This document shows positions 32,401 to 43,085 of a stretch of 64,000 nt of DNA, piece by piece. This stretch comes from Lepidostoma basale (taxonomy: Eukaryota; Arthropoda; Insecta; Trichoptera; Lepidostomatidae), in contig JAHDVF020000864.1 of the NCBI GenBank assembly GCA_022606425.2, positions 186,001 to 250,000 on the forward strand, written 5' to 3'. A program made the position numbers and the translations under genes. Below the pieces are notes generated by a model, which was not told the origin of the DNA, searched no databases, and worked only from the letters and a program-made list of their open reading frames with translations. Every line of letters starts with the position of its first letter. Position 1 is the stretch's first letter.

Positions 32401-32914
32401 AATGGAGAGGTAAATGGAGCTTTAAAAACTTTTATTGGAAACAAAAAAATATTAATGAAAGCATAAATGGCATTTTGCTACCAACTCTGATGTATGTATG
32501 TGAAGCATGGAACTGACAAAATAAGAATGAGAGCAGAATAAATATGGTAGAGATGAGTACCCTAAGACGCGTGTGTAGTAAAACTATTTAAGACATAATT
32601 TCAAATGGTGATAAATGGAAGGAATGTAGAGGGGAAGAAAATATAATGAACAAAATTAAGAAAGGATTCTTAATAGTTAAGAAAGTATACGTTAACGATG
32701 TGAATAGAACACGTAGTCATGGGAGACCGAGGAAAACTTGGCATGATTAATCAAATTTTTAAGGTCGACCGTGTTAGAAGTTGGAAGAATCAATGTACGT
32801 GTAAAACTCTCTGGGTGTGGAAGAAGAAATGTGTCAGGATCGAGAAATTGGGCGATCCATTCTCTCTGCCTACCCTTTCAGAGAAACGGCGTGATGGTTG
32901 ATGTTGTTGTTTGA
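32401..32914 (+). mobile_element. SEAW LINE, degraded full C-terminus
   Basis: The plus strand reads NGEVNGALKTFIGNKKI, then GILLPTLMYVCEAWN followed by a stop, then RINMVEMSTLRRVCS, NKIKKGFL, RPRKTWHD with an indel, VDRVRSWKNQCTC, SLPTLSEKRRDG. It ends CGGCGTGATGGTTGATG. The order and spacing match intact copies, but stops and frameshifts show it is old. Confidence 0.8.
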
Positions 32915-32978
32915 AAATTATTTTATTTATGACTAAACAGATATCTCTTATACTGTACGCGCAATGACAACACGATAC

Positions 32979-32998
32979 ATTATTATTATTATTATTAC
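32979..32998 (+). repeat. (ATT)n microsatellite
   Basis: About six ATT units beside the family A element that follows. Confidence 0.8.
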
Positions 32999-33059
32999 TG
33001 TTAAAAATTAAAACACTTTTATAATATCACAATTTCTTTTTATTCACTGAGAGTGTCGC

Positions 33060-33095
33060 GACAGCTGTTTCGCCAACCGATGTTGGCATCATCAT
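33060..33095 (-). ncRNA. Hammerhead-like module, family A, left arm
   Basis: Minus strand: ATGATGA (C3 is A), T, stem GCCAAC/GTTGGC, GAAAC, palindrome ACAGCTGT and C. It differs from the right module in the core only at C3, so it is probably inactive or weak. Confidence 0.5.
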
Positions 33096-33128
33096 GTATT
33101 GCAATGAAAATACAGTTTGTTGTAACGC

Positions 33129-33164
33129 CTGATGATGCCAACATCGGTTGGCGAAACAGCTGTC
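33129..33164 (+). ncRNA. Hammerhead-ribozyme-like module, family A, intact core
   Basis: CTGATGA at 33129-33135, an extra T at 33136, stem II GCCAAC/GTTGGC (33137-33142 with 33147-33152, loop ATCG), GAA at 33153-33155, stem III as the self-complementary ACAGCTGT (33156-33163), and C at 33164 as predicted cleavage residue. Stem I can pair CG-free ends: G127-C128 with G165-C166, then TGTT (33118-33121) with AACA (33167-33170), leaving a 5-base bulge on the 5' strand, as in type I hammerheads. A loopless stem III usually needs a dimer. The extra T is non-canonical. Confidence 0.6.
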
Positions 33165-33232
33165 GCAACACTCTCAGTGAATAAAAAGAAATTGGGATTT
33201 TATAACAGTGTTTTAAATTTTAACAGTAATAA

Positions 33233-33727
33233 TGTTGAAGTAAATTATTATTATCGCGTAATGATTACTCTTAAACTCACTATCACATAATTATTACTCT
33301 GAAACATTATTATAAACGTGTGTTCTTGAATATAATATATTTTCGTGCGAAGTATTTGTAAGTTTAAGTTATCTTCATTTGAAACGTTTGGATTCCACAA
33401 AATACTTCGTTTATTACAAAAGTATTTCAGACTGAAAGAGCTTAATTCCGAATGAACAATTTTTAATCTTCTCCCCCGGTCCCGCCATATCAGCGAAGCT
33501 TTAGCGTGAAAATACAATTTATTTTTCAATATCCACTCTTTCATAAGATTTCATTGTGGCTCCCCCAAGTAATGGTGCTCGAGTAACAGTACCTAAGCAA
33601 CTACCCAACCAACAGGACGTAGAATAATACACTTTATCTTACATAGAGTACCGCTGTCTTAAGTCTGGAGTAAAAATTGAATTGGAATTATTTTATAGCT
33701 TTCACGGAATATTTTCCTATTTTCTAT
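33233..33727. other. AT-rich non-coding stretch
   Basis: The minus frame 33251-33544 (97 codons) has no recognised domain. Confidence 0.4.
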
Positions 33728-34185
33728 TAACTACCCAACAATCACGCAGTCTCCTCGAGGGGTAGATAGAACGAATGGACCGCCAGTCTGTTCTTTCCTG
33801 ACATACTTCTGTCGATTCCTCGTCATTCATTCGTCTTGTCATGCACGTACGTCGATTTATCCGACTCCTCACCTGACATTTATGATTGATTTGATTGTGC
33901 CACGTTTTCCTCGGTTTTCCTCTATTTCGTGTCCCATTTACATCGTTAACATACACTTTCTTTACCATTCTCTCTTTATTCATTATTTTCATGTGTTCAA
34001 CCATATTGATGACTGTCATTATTTTGTTCATAACACTTTCATTTCCAGTGCATTCATTTATTTTTTGCGTTTGACACTTTATCATATGCAGATTTACCGC
34101 ACATTGTTGTAAGAATTCCCATTTCTACTGCATGTATTCTACTTTCATCCTTCTTTTGCTAGACCAAGCTTCTCTTTCATACATA
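33728..34185 (-). mobile_element. SEAW LINE, degraded (ILNVGH-type subfamily)
   Basis: The minus-strand frame reads MNKIMTVINMVEHMKIMNKE (a mutated RWFGHMERM), RMVKKVYVNDVNGTRNRG, KPRKTWHNQINH, CQVRSRINRRTCMTRRMN, VCQERTDWRSI. Further up, CATTTCTACTGCATGTATTC and CATCCTTCTTTTGCTAGACC match the VEMRS and WQKKDES parts. VNDVNGTRNRG marks the ILNVGH subfamily. Stop and tail are degraded. Confidence 0.8.
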
Positions 34186-34380
34186 TTTTTTCAAATATAT
34201 TATTTGAATGCGTATTTCAATTGATAAGCTTTGTTTCCTGATTTATATTTTAAAATTAAAATTTTCACTGCGAGTGAGAAATTTGTTATTGATGACGTTT
34301 TCGTATTAATAAATATTTTAAAGTTCCACAAGTAAGATGTGAGATTCAATGTGTTCTTAGAAAATAAACAAACAAAAAAA

Positions 34381-34495
34381 TCATCATGCCGTTTCCCCGT
34401 AGGGGCAGTTAGAGATATTAGATCGCTACATCGCTTTAGCCTAACGAACCTCTTTATATTCCTCCATTTTCATAAAGATTCACACATTTACGAAC
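34381..34495 (-). mobile_element. SEAW LINE C-terminal fragment, degraded
   Basis: TCATCATGCCGTTTCCCCGT, TTAGATCGCTACATCGCTTT and CTAACGAACCTCTTTATATT keep the order of the terminal 30-40 codons on the minus strand. Confidence 0.6.
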
Positions 34496-35164
34496 ACTCT
34501 TCTGAGGTCTAACATTATGACCTTTAAAATGTATTTTTTTTCCTTAAACATTTTAATATTGAAGTTAATGCGAAAAATCCTTCAATATAAAATTCAATAT
34601 TAAACATTTGTTATTTTTATTGGATTCAGCCAATTTGCCACCGGAACGCCAGTGCTCTGATCTTTGACAACCGAGACCGGATGATTTCCATGGCAACCCC
34701 CATGGCATCTCCATTTTATCTGAAATAACTTAGTTTCACCGGAGTTAGACTCCGACTGGGCGGTGCGTGAGTCACGTGGCACCCTTCCCAACTCACCCCA
34801 CAGCTCCCCAGCGCGCCCCAACCCTGTCGAGACCAGGAACTTTGAGCCACCTTAATTAAGATGTGGTGTTATCGATCAAATAGAATATAATACATATATA
34901 TACAACTGAGTGTGTGTTTGCGAGAACGGTGACCTGCATACGATAAAAGCTATCTAAAATATAATATAATATCACTAATCATATACGAACATAACGAACG
35001 AACTTCGATTAGAGATTTCGATCAATCTGTAGAAAAATATTTTTAACAAAACTGATATTTTTATAGATTAATTATTTTATTTGTATGAGATTGATTTTTA
35101 AATAATCTTTCTTATTATCTACAAATAATGCTGTCAGATACTACATAAGATTATACGAATTGGC
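34496..35164. other. Non-coding stretch with a GC-rich patch
   Basis: 34620-34860 is GC-rich for this window. A minus frame of 73 codons crosses it without a recognised domain. It may be an unrecognised repeat or a conserved element. Confidence 0.35.
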
Positions 35165-35928
35165 TTAACCCTTAACGTACCGTGTTCAAAACAAAACGCT
35201 TGCTCCCATGTGGTAAGTTCAGTTTACCGCTAACTTTATCTAAATATCAAGCATATGACTAGATGAATCAAAATTTAATTTATGTCATCTTGTAGGGAAT
35301 TTCATTAGGAATAGATCGATATCTATAACATACATGGATTATTTGAAAAACATATCATTATTAATTTTTTTCTGGAACCATGCGATTTCTGATATGTAAT
35401 GCGTCACGGCATACGATCGACTAAAATCAGGTCTAAACAAGCGCCGCGCGGCGCGGCCCACTAAAGGCACCTAGGCAAAATGTATAGTACGTTCAAGACA
35501 ACGAGTACGTATTAATATTTGTCCCTTTTGGTAAAGTGTTAATATTTTCACAGTTCTGATATTATTAAATTGCGTCCTGCGTTTCCGTCCACAGTCGGTA
35601 TTAATTCGTACATATTGAAAAGGCCAAAGATATCATTTATAATACGTTCAAAACAGCGAGTAAGTATTTGTCACTTTTGATAAAGTTGTAAATATTAGCA
35701 AAACAAATTCTACCTTAACACGAATGAAGGTGAGGGCAGTCTTAGAAAATATTTTTTTTTGGGATGAAGGAAGTAATTTTTTGCTTTTTTTTTTATTACG
35801 AAATATTGAGAACACTTCAATGGAGGATTACAATTTTTTTTATAATATTAGGGTCCATAGGTTTTAAGAAAATCAACTTTAAATTGGCAGTGGAAACTCA
35901 ATTGACCACATGGCAACGCGACGGTTAA
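35165..35928. mobile_element. Possible TTAA-flanked piggyBac-type non-autonomous element
   Basis: The left end TTAACCCTTAACGTACCGTG and the inverted right end (CATGGCAACGCGACGGTTAA) both abut TTAA, and reading inward they share only loose similarity (AACGTACCGTGTTCAA versus GCGTTGCCATGTGGTCAA). TTAACCCTT is a common start for piggyBac-type ends. Inside, a ~62-bp segment (GTACGTTCAAGACAACGAGT) is repeated at 35484-35548 and 35638-35700. No transposase frame. The call is tentative, since the terminal match is weak. Confidence 0.35.
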
Positions 35929-36713
35929 AAAGTAATAATGTTTGTAATTTAAAAATAGATTAAACGTTTGAGCTAGTTTTCTAGAAGTGAGAAATAGGTT
36001 TTGTCTTAAAAGGGCATTTGTTTAACGTAATTTGTTGCTAAATATTTGATGATTTCCTACCATATATTATCTTTCTCACTTTCTCACTCTGACTCTCCCA
36101 AATATTATGTATTATTTCTTTAAAAATCCTCAATTTTATTTTACATAATTGCCCTGGACAAATTATGTTCAGCCATTGCACGTCGATTGTTCTTTTAATT
36201 GATTAATTTTTAATAGTTTTTTCACGTTCACTGCATGAGCAGTTTCAAGGCGATGCGATGCGATGCTCGCACGAATGCGCATCGGATAGGCCCTCGCCAT
36301 CACCACGTGCATCCGTCACTTTCGATAAATTATTGTTCTTTCTTTCGAAATGATAAATGAACAATCCACCTGGCTTATAAACCATTTACCTTGTGTACAC
36401 ACCTTATGGAAACACATTATTATTTCCCCACGTTGTTCGTGGAACTAATGCTTATTGCTTTTTCGGCCACATAAAATATCGGCGGGATATAAACACAGGT
36501 ACCATAGAGATCACAAAGTCACTCGCTGTCTGAATTATTAGTCATAATGTTATATTCGTCTTTCAACATTCGAATAAAAAACGAATATTACGTTATAAAC
36601 AATTTGAATTTTAAAAATCGAATTCTCTCGAATGCTTGAAGAGCTTCGTTAATATTGTAGATATACGTAAATAAATTATTTGAAATAGCGAGACTAAATT
36701 ACTCAAACCTTTA
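35929..36713. other. GC-richer, repeat-poor patch; possible conserved regulatory DNA
   Basis: 36235-36545 has a CACGTG E-box, GCGATGCGATGCGATG and several homeodomain-like words, with no recognised repeat or coding frame. Regulatory role is a guess. Confidence 0.25.
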
Positions 36714-36912
36714 ATAATAATAATAATATGCTCACTTTTGAAGCGCCGTTTTTTAGCATTAAGACGTGTTTTAAATCTAACAATTTAAATGTGAACGCTG
36801 CATCTGATTTTCACGATCGGTTAAAAGGAAAGTAGAACAAAGTATAGATGTTTAAAATGGGTATGAAATATGAAAAAGATGGGTTTTCAGTTTAGATATG
36901 AAATCTGTCGGC
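36714..36912 (-). mobile_element. CR1-like LINE 3' end fragment
   Basis: ATAATAATAATAATATGCTC is the inverted tail, followed by AAGCGCCGTTTTTTAGCATT (internal deletion in the GCGCC hairpin), AGACGTGTTTTAAATCTAAC, ATGGGTATGAAATATGAAAA and GGGTTTTCAGTTTAGATATG, i.e. the UTR and the final RS+LK..H codons on the minus strand. Confidence 0.75.
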
Positions 36913-36942
36913 ACAAAAGCACAAAAAACTTTTACACCTAAT

Positions 36943-37098
36943 CATTAATACGAGTGAAAACATTTGCTTTCTACAAGTTTTGTTATAATCGAAACATGTC
37001 ATTCCCACAAACTATAATAAAACTTTTAGAAATCAGAAGTTTTCATTTGTAATAATTATTTTATATTGAGTTTTTCATTATTATTCAAGAAACTTCAA
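36943..37098 (+). repeat. Family H repeat, partial
   Basis: CATTAATACGAGTGAAAACA, GCTTTCTACAAGTTTTGTTA, CGAAACATGTCATTCCCACA, AACTTTTAGAAATCAGAAGT and TTATTCAAGAAACTTC: both arms present, centre reduced. Confidence 0.65.
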
Positions 37099-37151
37099 AT
37101 ACTTTTAAACCCTTTTGTATCGTAGTAAAGAGTATTTTTATTGTAGTATGA

Positions 37152-37301
37152 GATGTAAAGGATATTATAAGATGGGAACGGGATAGAAGAAGATTCTGGA
37201 ATGAACATGTGACTATGGCAGAATCAAAAGCCATAAGATTAGCAAGGGGCGGTTACCTCAACGAGGTTGACTTTAGGAATGACCTCCCAACTGGCAGGTG
37301 A
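37152..37301 (+). mobile_element. RTE-like LINE C-terminal fragment
   Basis: The frame reads DVKDIIRWERDRRRFWNEHV, then ESKAIRLARG, then DFRNDLPTGR and TGA. It aligns with VEDIIRWSRQQKKDWYGHV in the 29.7-kb LINE, so it is probably a relative. Only ~50 codons survive. Confidence 0.6.
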
Positions 37302-38141
37302 CAGCCCACTTCCTAATAAAAGAAATTTGATTTAGAGAATAACAGGTCAAAAGACCTAGAGTAAATAAATTAAGTTGAATACAATTAGAATAATAGTAAA
37401 TCAGTTTGTTGAATACTAGTATAGATGTTATTTTGAAAAATGCGTTTTATTATCATTTTAAAATAGTGTCTGAAAGACTTGTGGCCATAGAAGTGCATAA
37501 AGAAGGATAACTCTCAAAATTAAATCAAGTTTCGGGGTATTCTGCTAATCCTTTCATTGACTATTAGAATTTATTTTGACAGCTTCAAAGTGTATCCAAT
37601 TAACCGTATCTCGAATGTACGAGTTCCGAGATAGTTAACCTACAGACCTACCAGCTCCAATGTAATGAATTTATGAAGAGAAATAAAAGGGCTCTCTAGT
37701 AAATGGAACGCGGATTAACGAGATTTACGATATTGTAATGTTCTGGGCGAAATAAATCTTTTGCGCGATATGCACGCGTTTGCTGTTATTCTTTCTATCT
37801 GTAATGATTCTGGGAAGGGGGCGGGGCTAAACGGATTGTGAAACTGAGTGGAATATGAATCATTCTTCCCGTCACGTCCTTCCCCTTTAGTTAGATCCCT
37901 CTGTACTAACTCCCCTCGTGTGTGATGGGTTTACTTCTTGCAGAAAAACAACCGGAAAAGTGATCGTTAGATATTAAATATATTGCCCATTGGCCGCTAC
38001 ACGGTGTGCGACGGAAGCCTTCGTAAATCTAAATCGATTAGCAATTATTTGGACGAAGTGGAATTATGCGTTATTGTTAAGTTTCAATCTATAAGAGATA
38101 CAAATGTAGAGGCAATATTTTTTTATATTTTTAATAATTTG
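37302..38141. other. Non-coding stretch, no gene seen
   Basis: A GC-richer part at 37740-37960 contains no recognised element. Confidence 0.4.
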
Positions 38142-38376
38142 GCATTCGTGGCAGAGTAGCAATAGTAATGACTAGCCAAATCTAAGATCCCGAGTTCGAT
38201 TCCCGGCGGTGGCAGTGATTCTCACACTGCCTATAGTCTGGTGTAAGATTTCACGTGACAATAAAATGGCGATAGATTAGCTACCTATCACATGGCATGA
38301 GAATCAATATAATAGTTATACTTTTTACAACGATTTTACTCGCGCAGAAATGAAGTAAAGAGTTACTCAACAACAA
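38142..38376 (+). mobile_element. tRNA-derived SINE, copy 2
   Basis: Head: GGCATTCGTGGCAGAGTAGC (A box) and GAGTTCGATTCCCGGCG (B box). Body: GTCTGGTGTAAGATTTCACG, ACAATAAAATGGCGATAGAT, CTACCTATCACATGGCATGA. The end part (TACAACGATTTTACTCGC, AAGTAAAGAGTTACTCAACA) matches copy 4 but not copy 1. Confidence 0.85.
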
Positions 38377-38469
38377 AAAATGTGAATTGCTCAGAAATTT
38401 ATTCGAATTTGTGCATGAAAACAGAGTTCGAAGCATACGGTACATCGAAAAATTCCACAACATCAAAAC

Positions 38470-38780
38470 TGGGAGATTACGATAGGCGAGACATAGAATT
38501 AATGAATGAGGAGAGAGTGGCAAAAAAGATCTTCACACAAATCCCCAAGGTAGACGTAACGTCGTTAGAACCAAACTTCGATGGCTGGATGCAGTGCAGC
38601 GGGATGTAGATACGCTATTGGCATCTGGGACTGGAGAAGTAAATGCCAAGATATTGTTGATGCAGATATGATGAATGTTGGAGGATACCAAGACCCACAA
38701 CGGGCAGTAGAGCTCCAGACCCACAAGTGTTCAGACTGCTATATGAGGCCGCCAGGGCAAGAGTGGTCTAACCCCAAATT
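38470..38780 (+). mobile_element. LINE C-terminus with frameshift
   Basis: MNEERVAKKIFTQIPK in one frame continues, after a +1 shift at about 38549, as GRRNVVRTKLRWLDAVQRD and VDTLLASGTGEVNAKI, ending at 38671. The order (MNEER+AK+I, GRR..GRP+LRWLDAV..D) is typical of RTE-type LINE ends. A tail part to about 38780 is not recognisable. Confidence 0.6.
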
Positions 38781-40350
38781 TAGACAATGGAGATAAATGT
38801 GATTGAAAATTTAACGTTTTTTCCCCATTTTCTTTAAACTATATGGGTTAGGGTCTTCTTTAGTGATAAACCTTGTTTGTTTGGTAAATATCTTTTGAAA
38901 AGTATTTTGAAATATTGGGAAATATAAAGTTTAAGGATATTTTTTGATGGTTACTTATAATAGACCACATTTGACTCTATATATTTTGATTTTTTGTCAG
39001 AGAAAAAGAAGTATTTATGGCGATATCTATGTTTCCACTTGGAAATGGTGGTTAGATTAATTTTTCTTTTATAGTAGGTCACAAATAGGTGTGGGTTAGA
39101 CCATTAACTCAATTCTTCAAAAAAATGGTGGTTAGACCACTCTTGTCCTAGTGACCTCATGTATAAAAAAACACATTGTAATAATTAACAATAAGGCAAA
39201 TGCTGACGGCGAAGTTCGAAAATTACTTCATAATTTAAATTTAAGTTATTTTATTATTCAATGAATTGTACAGATATTGAAAAGAAATTTGGCAAGGTTT
39301 TAAAATTGCCCCAGCTCTTATTAAAACGATATTACGATTTTTAATCCCGTTTATCTTGAATAGGTAAACATGAAAGCATTTTTTTTTATACCTCACGGTA
39401 AGATTTAAAAATGTTTACAAACCATTCGGATCTTTGATAAAATTTGAAAGGTATTTTTAATTCATATTTTTACTCTATAATAGAAGTACAATCTCATAAT
39501 AAACCTCATATCACGTCTAGTCTATCAAATAATACACAGCTTTCGCTAAACCAATTTAAAACTGAGTTTATTCAAAAGAATTATCTTGAAAACGCGTGGT
39601 ATCGAATTAAGCTTTCTTTATTGTAAAACTCAGATGAAAGCTGGCTTATTCTAAATTATATTCGTTAGAGTTCTACCAGCTAGAAAGTGTTTTTCGCTTA
39701 TTACAAACTACGAATGTTTTAATGCCAGAAACAACTCACCAAATTAGATTTTTTTGTACCCTTAAAGTATTTTTTAAACTTGTCACATTTTGGCGAAAAG
39801 CATTGTTTTAAAAGTTGTGTGGCGGGGAAGAGCTATGCAAAAAAGTTTAAATTCTAGGCGTTTACCTCCTTGTTTGTGTCCGTAGCTACAAAATTTCAAA
39901 GCTTTTTGGCCGCTCTCTGGTGCATTAGCAATTCAAATCGGACCAGCTCGAAATCCCCGTAAACGCCGACGATTCGACGTCGAGGAAAGCGAAAACTGGT
40001 CTCACGTTTCGGTGCTGACGTGCACCAAATACATATTGCATATTGCGGCAAGATGGCCACCCCTGTGAGTCGGGGGTAAAAGATCCTAATTCCAAAATTA
40101 ACCGATTTCAACAATTTATTCTGAAATCAGTGAATTTTTTTTTTTTTTTAATTTACAGAATTTTATAATATTTAATATTTGAAAAATAATTAAATTAAGT
40201 AAAGTCTAATCTAACTACTTGTGGGTTCACCTTTACCACGACCTGTTCCGAATAACAAGCGTTCTCATTATCATGTTAAGTAAAAGCTAATTTTTCTTCA
40301 AACAAGTGTACGTTATTTTTTATAGAGCATTTTTTTATTGTGTACAATTT
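38781..40350. other. Long AT-rich stretch, no gene seen
   Basis: Short frames at 39444-39626 (plus) and 39896-40114 (minus) have no recognised domain. A GC-richer patch lies at 39890-40080. Confidence 0.4.
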
Positions 40351-40530
40351 ATTTTAGCTATTATATTGATTCTAATGATATTGATAGGTAGCCAATCTAT
40401 TCCCATTTTATTTTCACGTGAATTCTATAAGTCAGTGGGACAATCACACTGCCAACGCCGGGAATCGAACCCGGGACATTTGGAATAGAAGTCAGAGATC
40501 ATACTACTTTGCCAAGAAGATCGACAACAA
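40351..40530 (-). mobile_element. tRNA-derived SINE, copy 3
   Basis: Minus strand: B box as GGAATCGAACCC (inverse GGGTTCGATTCC) at 40460-40471; A box region as ACTTTGCCAAGAAGATCG at 40505-40522; body AGGTAGCCAATCTATTCCCA and TTATTTTCACGTGAATTCTA; end AGCTATTATATTGATTCTAA. The 3' end is shortened. Confidence 0.8.
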
Positions 40531-40767
40531 CCATGTTACCTTTCAAACTTAACTTAATATTACTGTGATGTTTTTATAATTGCCTTTTTCCACAGTAAAT
40601 TAATGAGATCATAATTAGGGTTTTGTTTTACGTTTTAGGTTAGTGACAAAGAATTAACCATAGAAATCATTATTGAAAATTTTATTTACCTTAATTTATC
40701 ATTTGAAAACAATATTTAAATTACGAAACATGTAAATGTTTAATTTATAATAAATATATGAACTTAA
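40531..40767. other. AT-rich non-coding stretch
   Basis: Nothing recognised. Confidence 0.45.
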
Positions 40768-41018
40768 AACTAACTAACCATCACGCCGTTATTTATAGGT
40801 GGAAATAATGGACCGCCACACTGTTCTTTCCTGACATACTTCTCTCGCTTCCTCAACATTCATACATCGTGTCAAGCACGCATGTCGTCTGCACACGTGG
40901 CCGATATTTAATATATAATTAATTTGATCATGCCAAGTTTTCCTCGGACTTCCTCTATTTGTTTACATATAATTTCTTAATCATTCTTCCCATGTGTCCA
41001 AACCATTTTTTAAAAATA
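40768..41018 (-). mobile_element. SEAW LINE C-terminal fragment (ILNVGH subfamily)
   Basis: CTAACTAACCATCACGCCGT, GGACCGCCACACTGTTCTTT, CTTCCTCAACATTCATACAT, CACGTGGCCGATATTTAATA, TTGATCATGCCAAGTTTTCC and CATGTGTCCAAACCATTTTT follow the minus-strand order of intact copies with small deletions. 'GTGGCCGATATT' marks the ILNVGH subfamily. Confidence 0.8.
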
Positions 41019-41735
41019 TGATTTTGATGTAAGGCATACTTACAGTTCTTTACTTCTGATCTTAAACATTTCTTTTCGCTGTAAATAAAATATGGTGCAT
41101 TTAAATTTCATACAAACTGCAAATGAGTTACATTCCTTCCAGTGTCAATGGCAATCGTGAGTGTACTTCCAGTTTTCCATTGTGTTCATTTCTAAGACGC
41201 TAATTTCGTTTGTAGTTATACAAATTCTTTTAAATTCCTATATTATTTTCTTAGCGTATTTTTGAGGCCTTTTTTGCGCTTAACAATTATTCGTAACGTG
41301 ATTTTAATTTCAATGAAGACAAGCTATTTGAACAAAGAACATTTTTAAATACGTACATTATGTTCATTTGACATTAGCAACGTTAAGGCTCTCTTCGTGT
41401 GTTCCGGTCAACAGGTTGGCTACTATATCAATATTTATCAATACATTAATAGTAGATCCGAATCATTTGTAAACTGAATAACAGATCTTGCAATATTTTC
41501 TGATGAATGTTCGATATACCTTTTGGTTATCAAACCTTTTTAGATAAACGCTCAAACACTACGAAATTACCGTTACAATATTCAAACTTGCTATAACTAC
41601 CTTATAGCCTTACTTGGATTATTAATATTTGATAATTAACAAGCATGGTGAAATATTGTGATATTTTTTGCTGTACGACCTTTTAAATCAATGCATTTTC
41701 ACGATTTTTTTATGAATGAAAACACTTTTTTCTAC
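41019..41735. other. AT-rich non-coding stretch
   Basis: No gene or recognised repeat. Confidence 0.45.
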
Positions 41736-41812
41736 TTTTGAGTTTTTTCGCGACATGTTTAGAAAGCTTACACCTTCATCATGGGGAGAACGATATAAAC
41801 TGTGGAAACAGT
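41736..41812 (-). repeat. Family C repeat, minus strand
   Basis: ACTTTTGAGTTTTTTCGCGA, CATGTTTAGAAAGCTTACAC, CTTCATCATGGGGAGAACGA, TATAAACTG. The minus-strand module at 41752-41782 has ATGATGA, AGGTGTAAGCTTTC, TAAAC (G12 changed) and ATGTC. Confidence 0.6.
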
Positions 41813-42870
41813 GTTTTAATTTACTGGGAATGAAAAATATGTCGCTCTTTTAAAATAACGCAAAACTTTTAAACACTAATGGGTTAATAAGGTTGAGTAT
41901 ATGTCATTGATTCATTAGCGTTATGCGAGTTCATAAACTTGTTTTATTGTGGTAGTTTTCGTAGCTTTCCATGTGTTATTACTGTATATTTCGTATTTTT
42001 ATATATTTGTATTTAATATTTTGCAATTACGAAGCTTGTATGACACACTTTTACATAAAACTATCCTTTAATAACTCGATATAAAAATATACTCAAACTA
42101 TTTGTGCCAACCGAATGGAATCAAGTATTGTATTTTTGGTTTAAACAAAAATATATATACTCGTATATATAAATTATTGTAACACGTTTTTACAATTGAG
42201 AGGTTTCCTTTGCAATATAAAGCTCTCTCAAAGCCACTACGAAAACCCTTTGAAAAACGTGTTTCCTTTACCCTCCGCTGTAAACATAAACAATATATTA
42301 TGTTGTCCTTAAACACAATTCCATTTTACTTTTATTTTTCCAGACGCCACAGGGTTAATAAATCCTCCTCTTTCCATGTGATCCCAATATCCTCTTTATA
42401 AATATGTAAAATGATAGAATGGACGAACGTGAATAGGGTTCCAATGCAAACACAGTGAGTCTCCGAAGCACAACGTCTAGCGAGGCGCTCGGAAATAACG
42501 TTTTTACAAAAAAATTTACTTACGTGTATTCAATATTTTTCTCGTCTATGCAGCCGTGTAAAATTTCAACTTTTTTGAAAAGTTATTCCCGAAAATGTAG
42601 TTTTAGAAGACAATACGTGTTTTCATGTATCGCTGTATTCGGTAATGGAAAAATAGTTTTGATTACGTTATTTAGACGTTATGGTGTAATTGAAAAGTCG
42701 TATGAACGATTGAATTTTAATATAAGTTAAAAACGAAATAAATCGGATACTGAATTTCTCTTATTTAAATCTACCAACGGCATTTCTTTTATTATTTCTA
42801 ATAACATTTTAGTATGTCACCAAGCGTAAGCGTAATTACACTTACACAGTAACGATTAAAACAGTTCCAA
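41813..42870. other. AT-rich non-coding stretch
   Basis: Frames at 42098-42316, 42210-42401 and 42455-42730 show no recognised domain. Confidence 0.4.
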
Positions 42871-43085
42871 TTTTGAGTTTATTTTTCTTGACATGTTTCG
42901 AAAGCTTCGTCATCTGGAGAACACTATAAACTCATGTTATGTTCGTATCGTTCTCTCAATGATGAAGGTGTGAAGGTGTAAATATCTTCTTTTCTGCTTC
43001 ATTTAGATTTATCACTCTTTCAGAACATGTAAAGAAATATGTAGAGAAAAATAAACTCAAAAGTGGAAAAAACAATGATTTAATT
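42871..43085. repeat. Family C fold-back, rearranged
   Basis: The left part TTTTGAGTTTATTTTTCTTG, ACATGTTTCGAAAGCTTCGT, CATCTGGAGAACACTATAAA is inverted relative to the right part TATCGTTCTCTCAATGATGA, AGGTGTGAAGGTGTAAATAT, AACATGTAAAGAAAT and AAAATAAACTCAAAAGTGGA. This gives two arms around ACTCATGTTATGTTCG. The minus module at 42890-42915 keeps GAAAC and ATGTC but has a shortened hairpin. Confidence 0.6.

Larger units (their letters stand above)
32999..33232. repeat. Family A fold-back, best-preserved copy
   Basis: The arms CTGTTAAAAATTAAAACACT..TTTTTATTCACTGAGAGTGT and ACACTCTCAGTGAATAAAAA..TTTTAAATTTTAACAG are near-perfect inverses of about 95 bp. Each holds a hammerhead-like module (33060-33095 minus, 33129-33164 plus), separated by a ~33-base spacer. 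The high arm identity implies recent formation or exchange between arms. No coding capacity. Confidence 0.85.

Noticed and set aside
34600..34821. 73-codon minus frame in a GC-rich patch
   Set aside because: No recognised domain. The composition alone explains an open frame.
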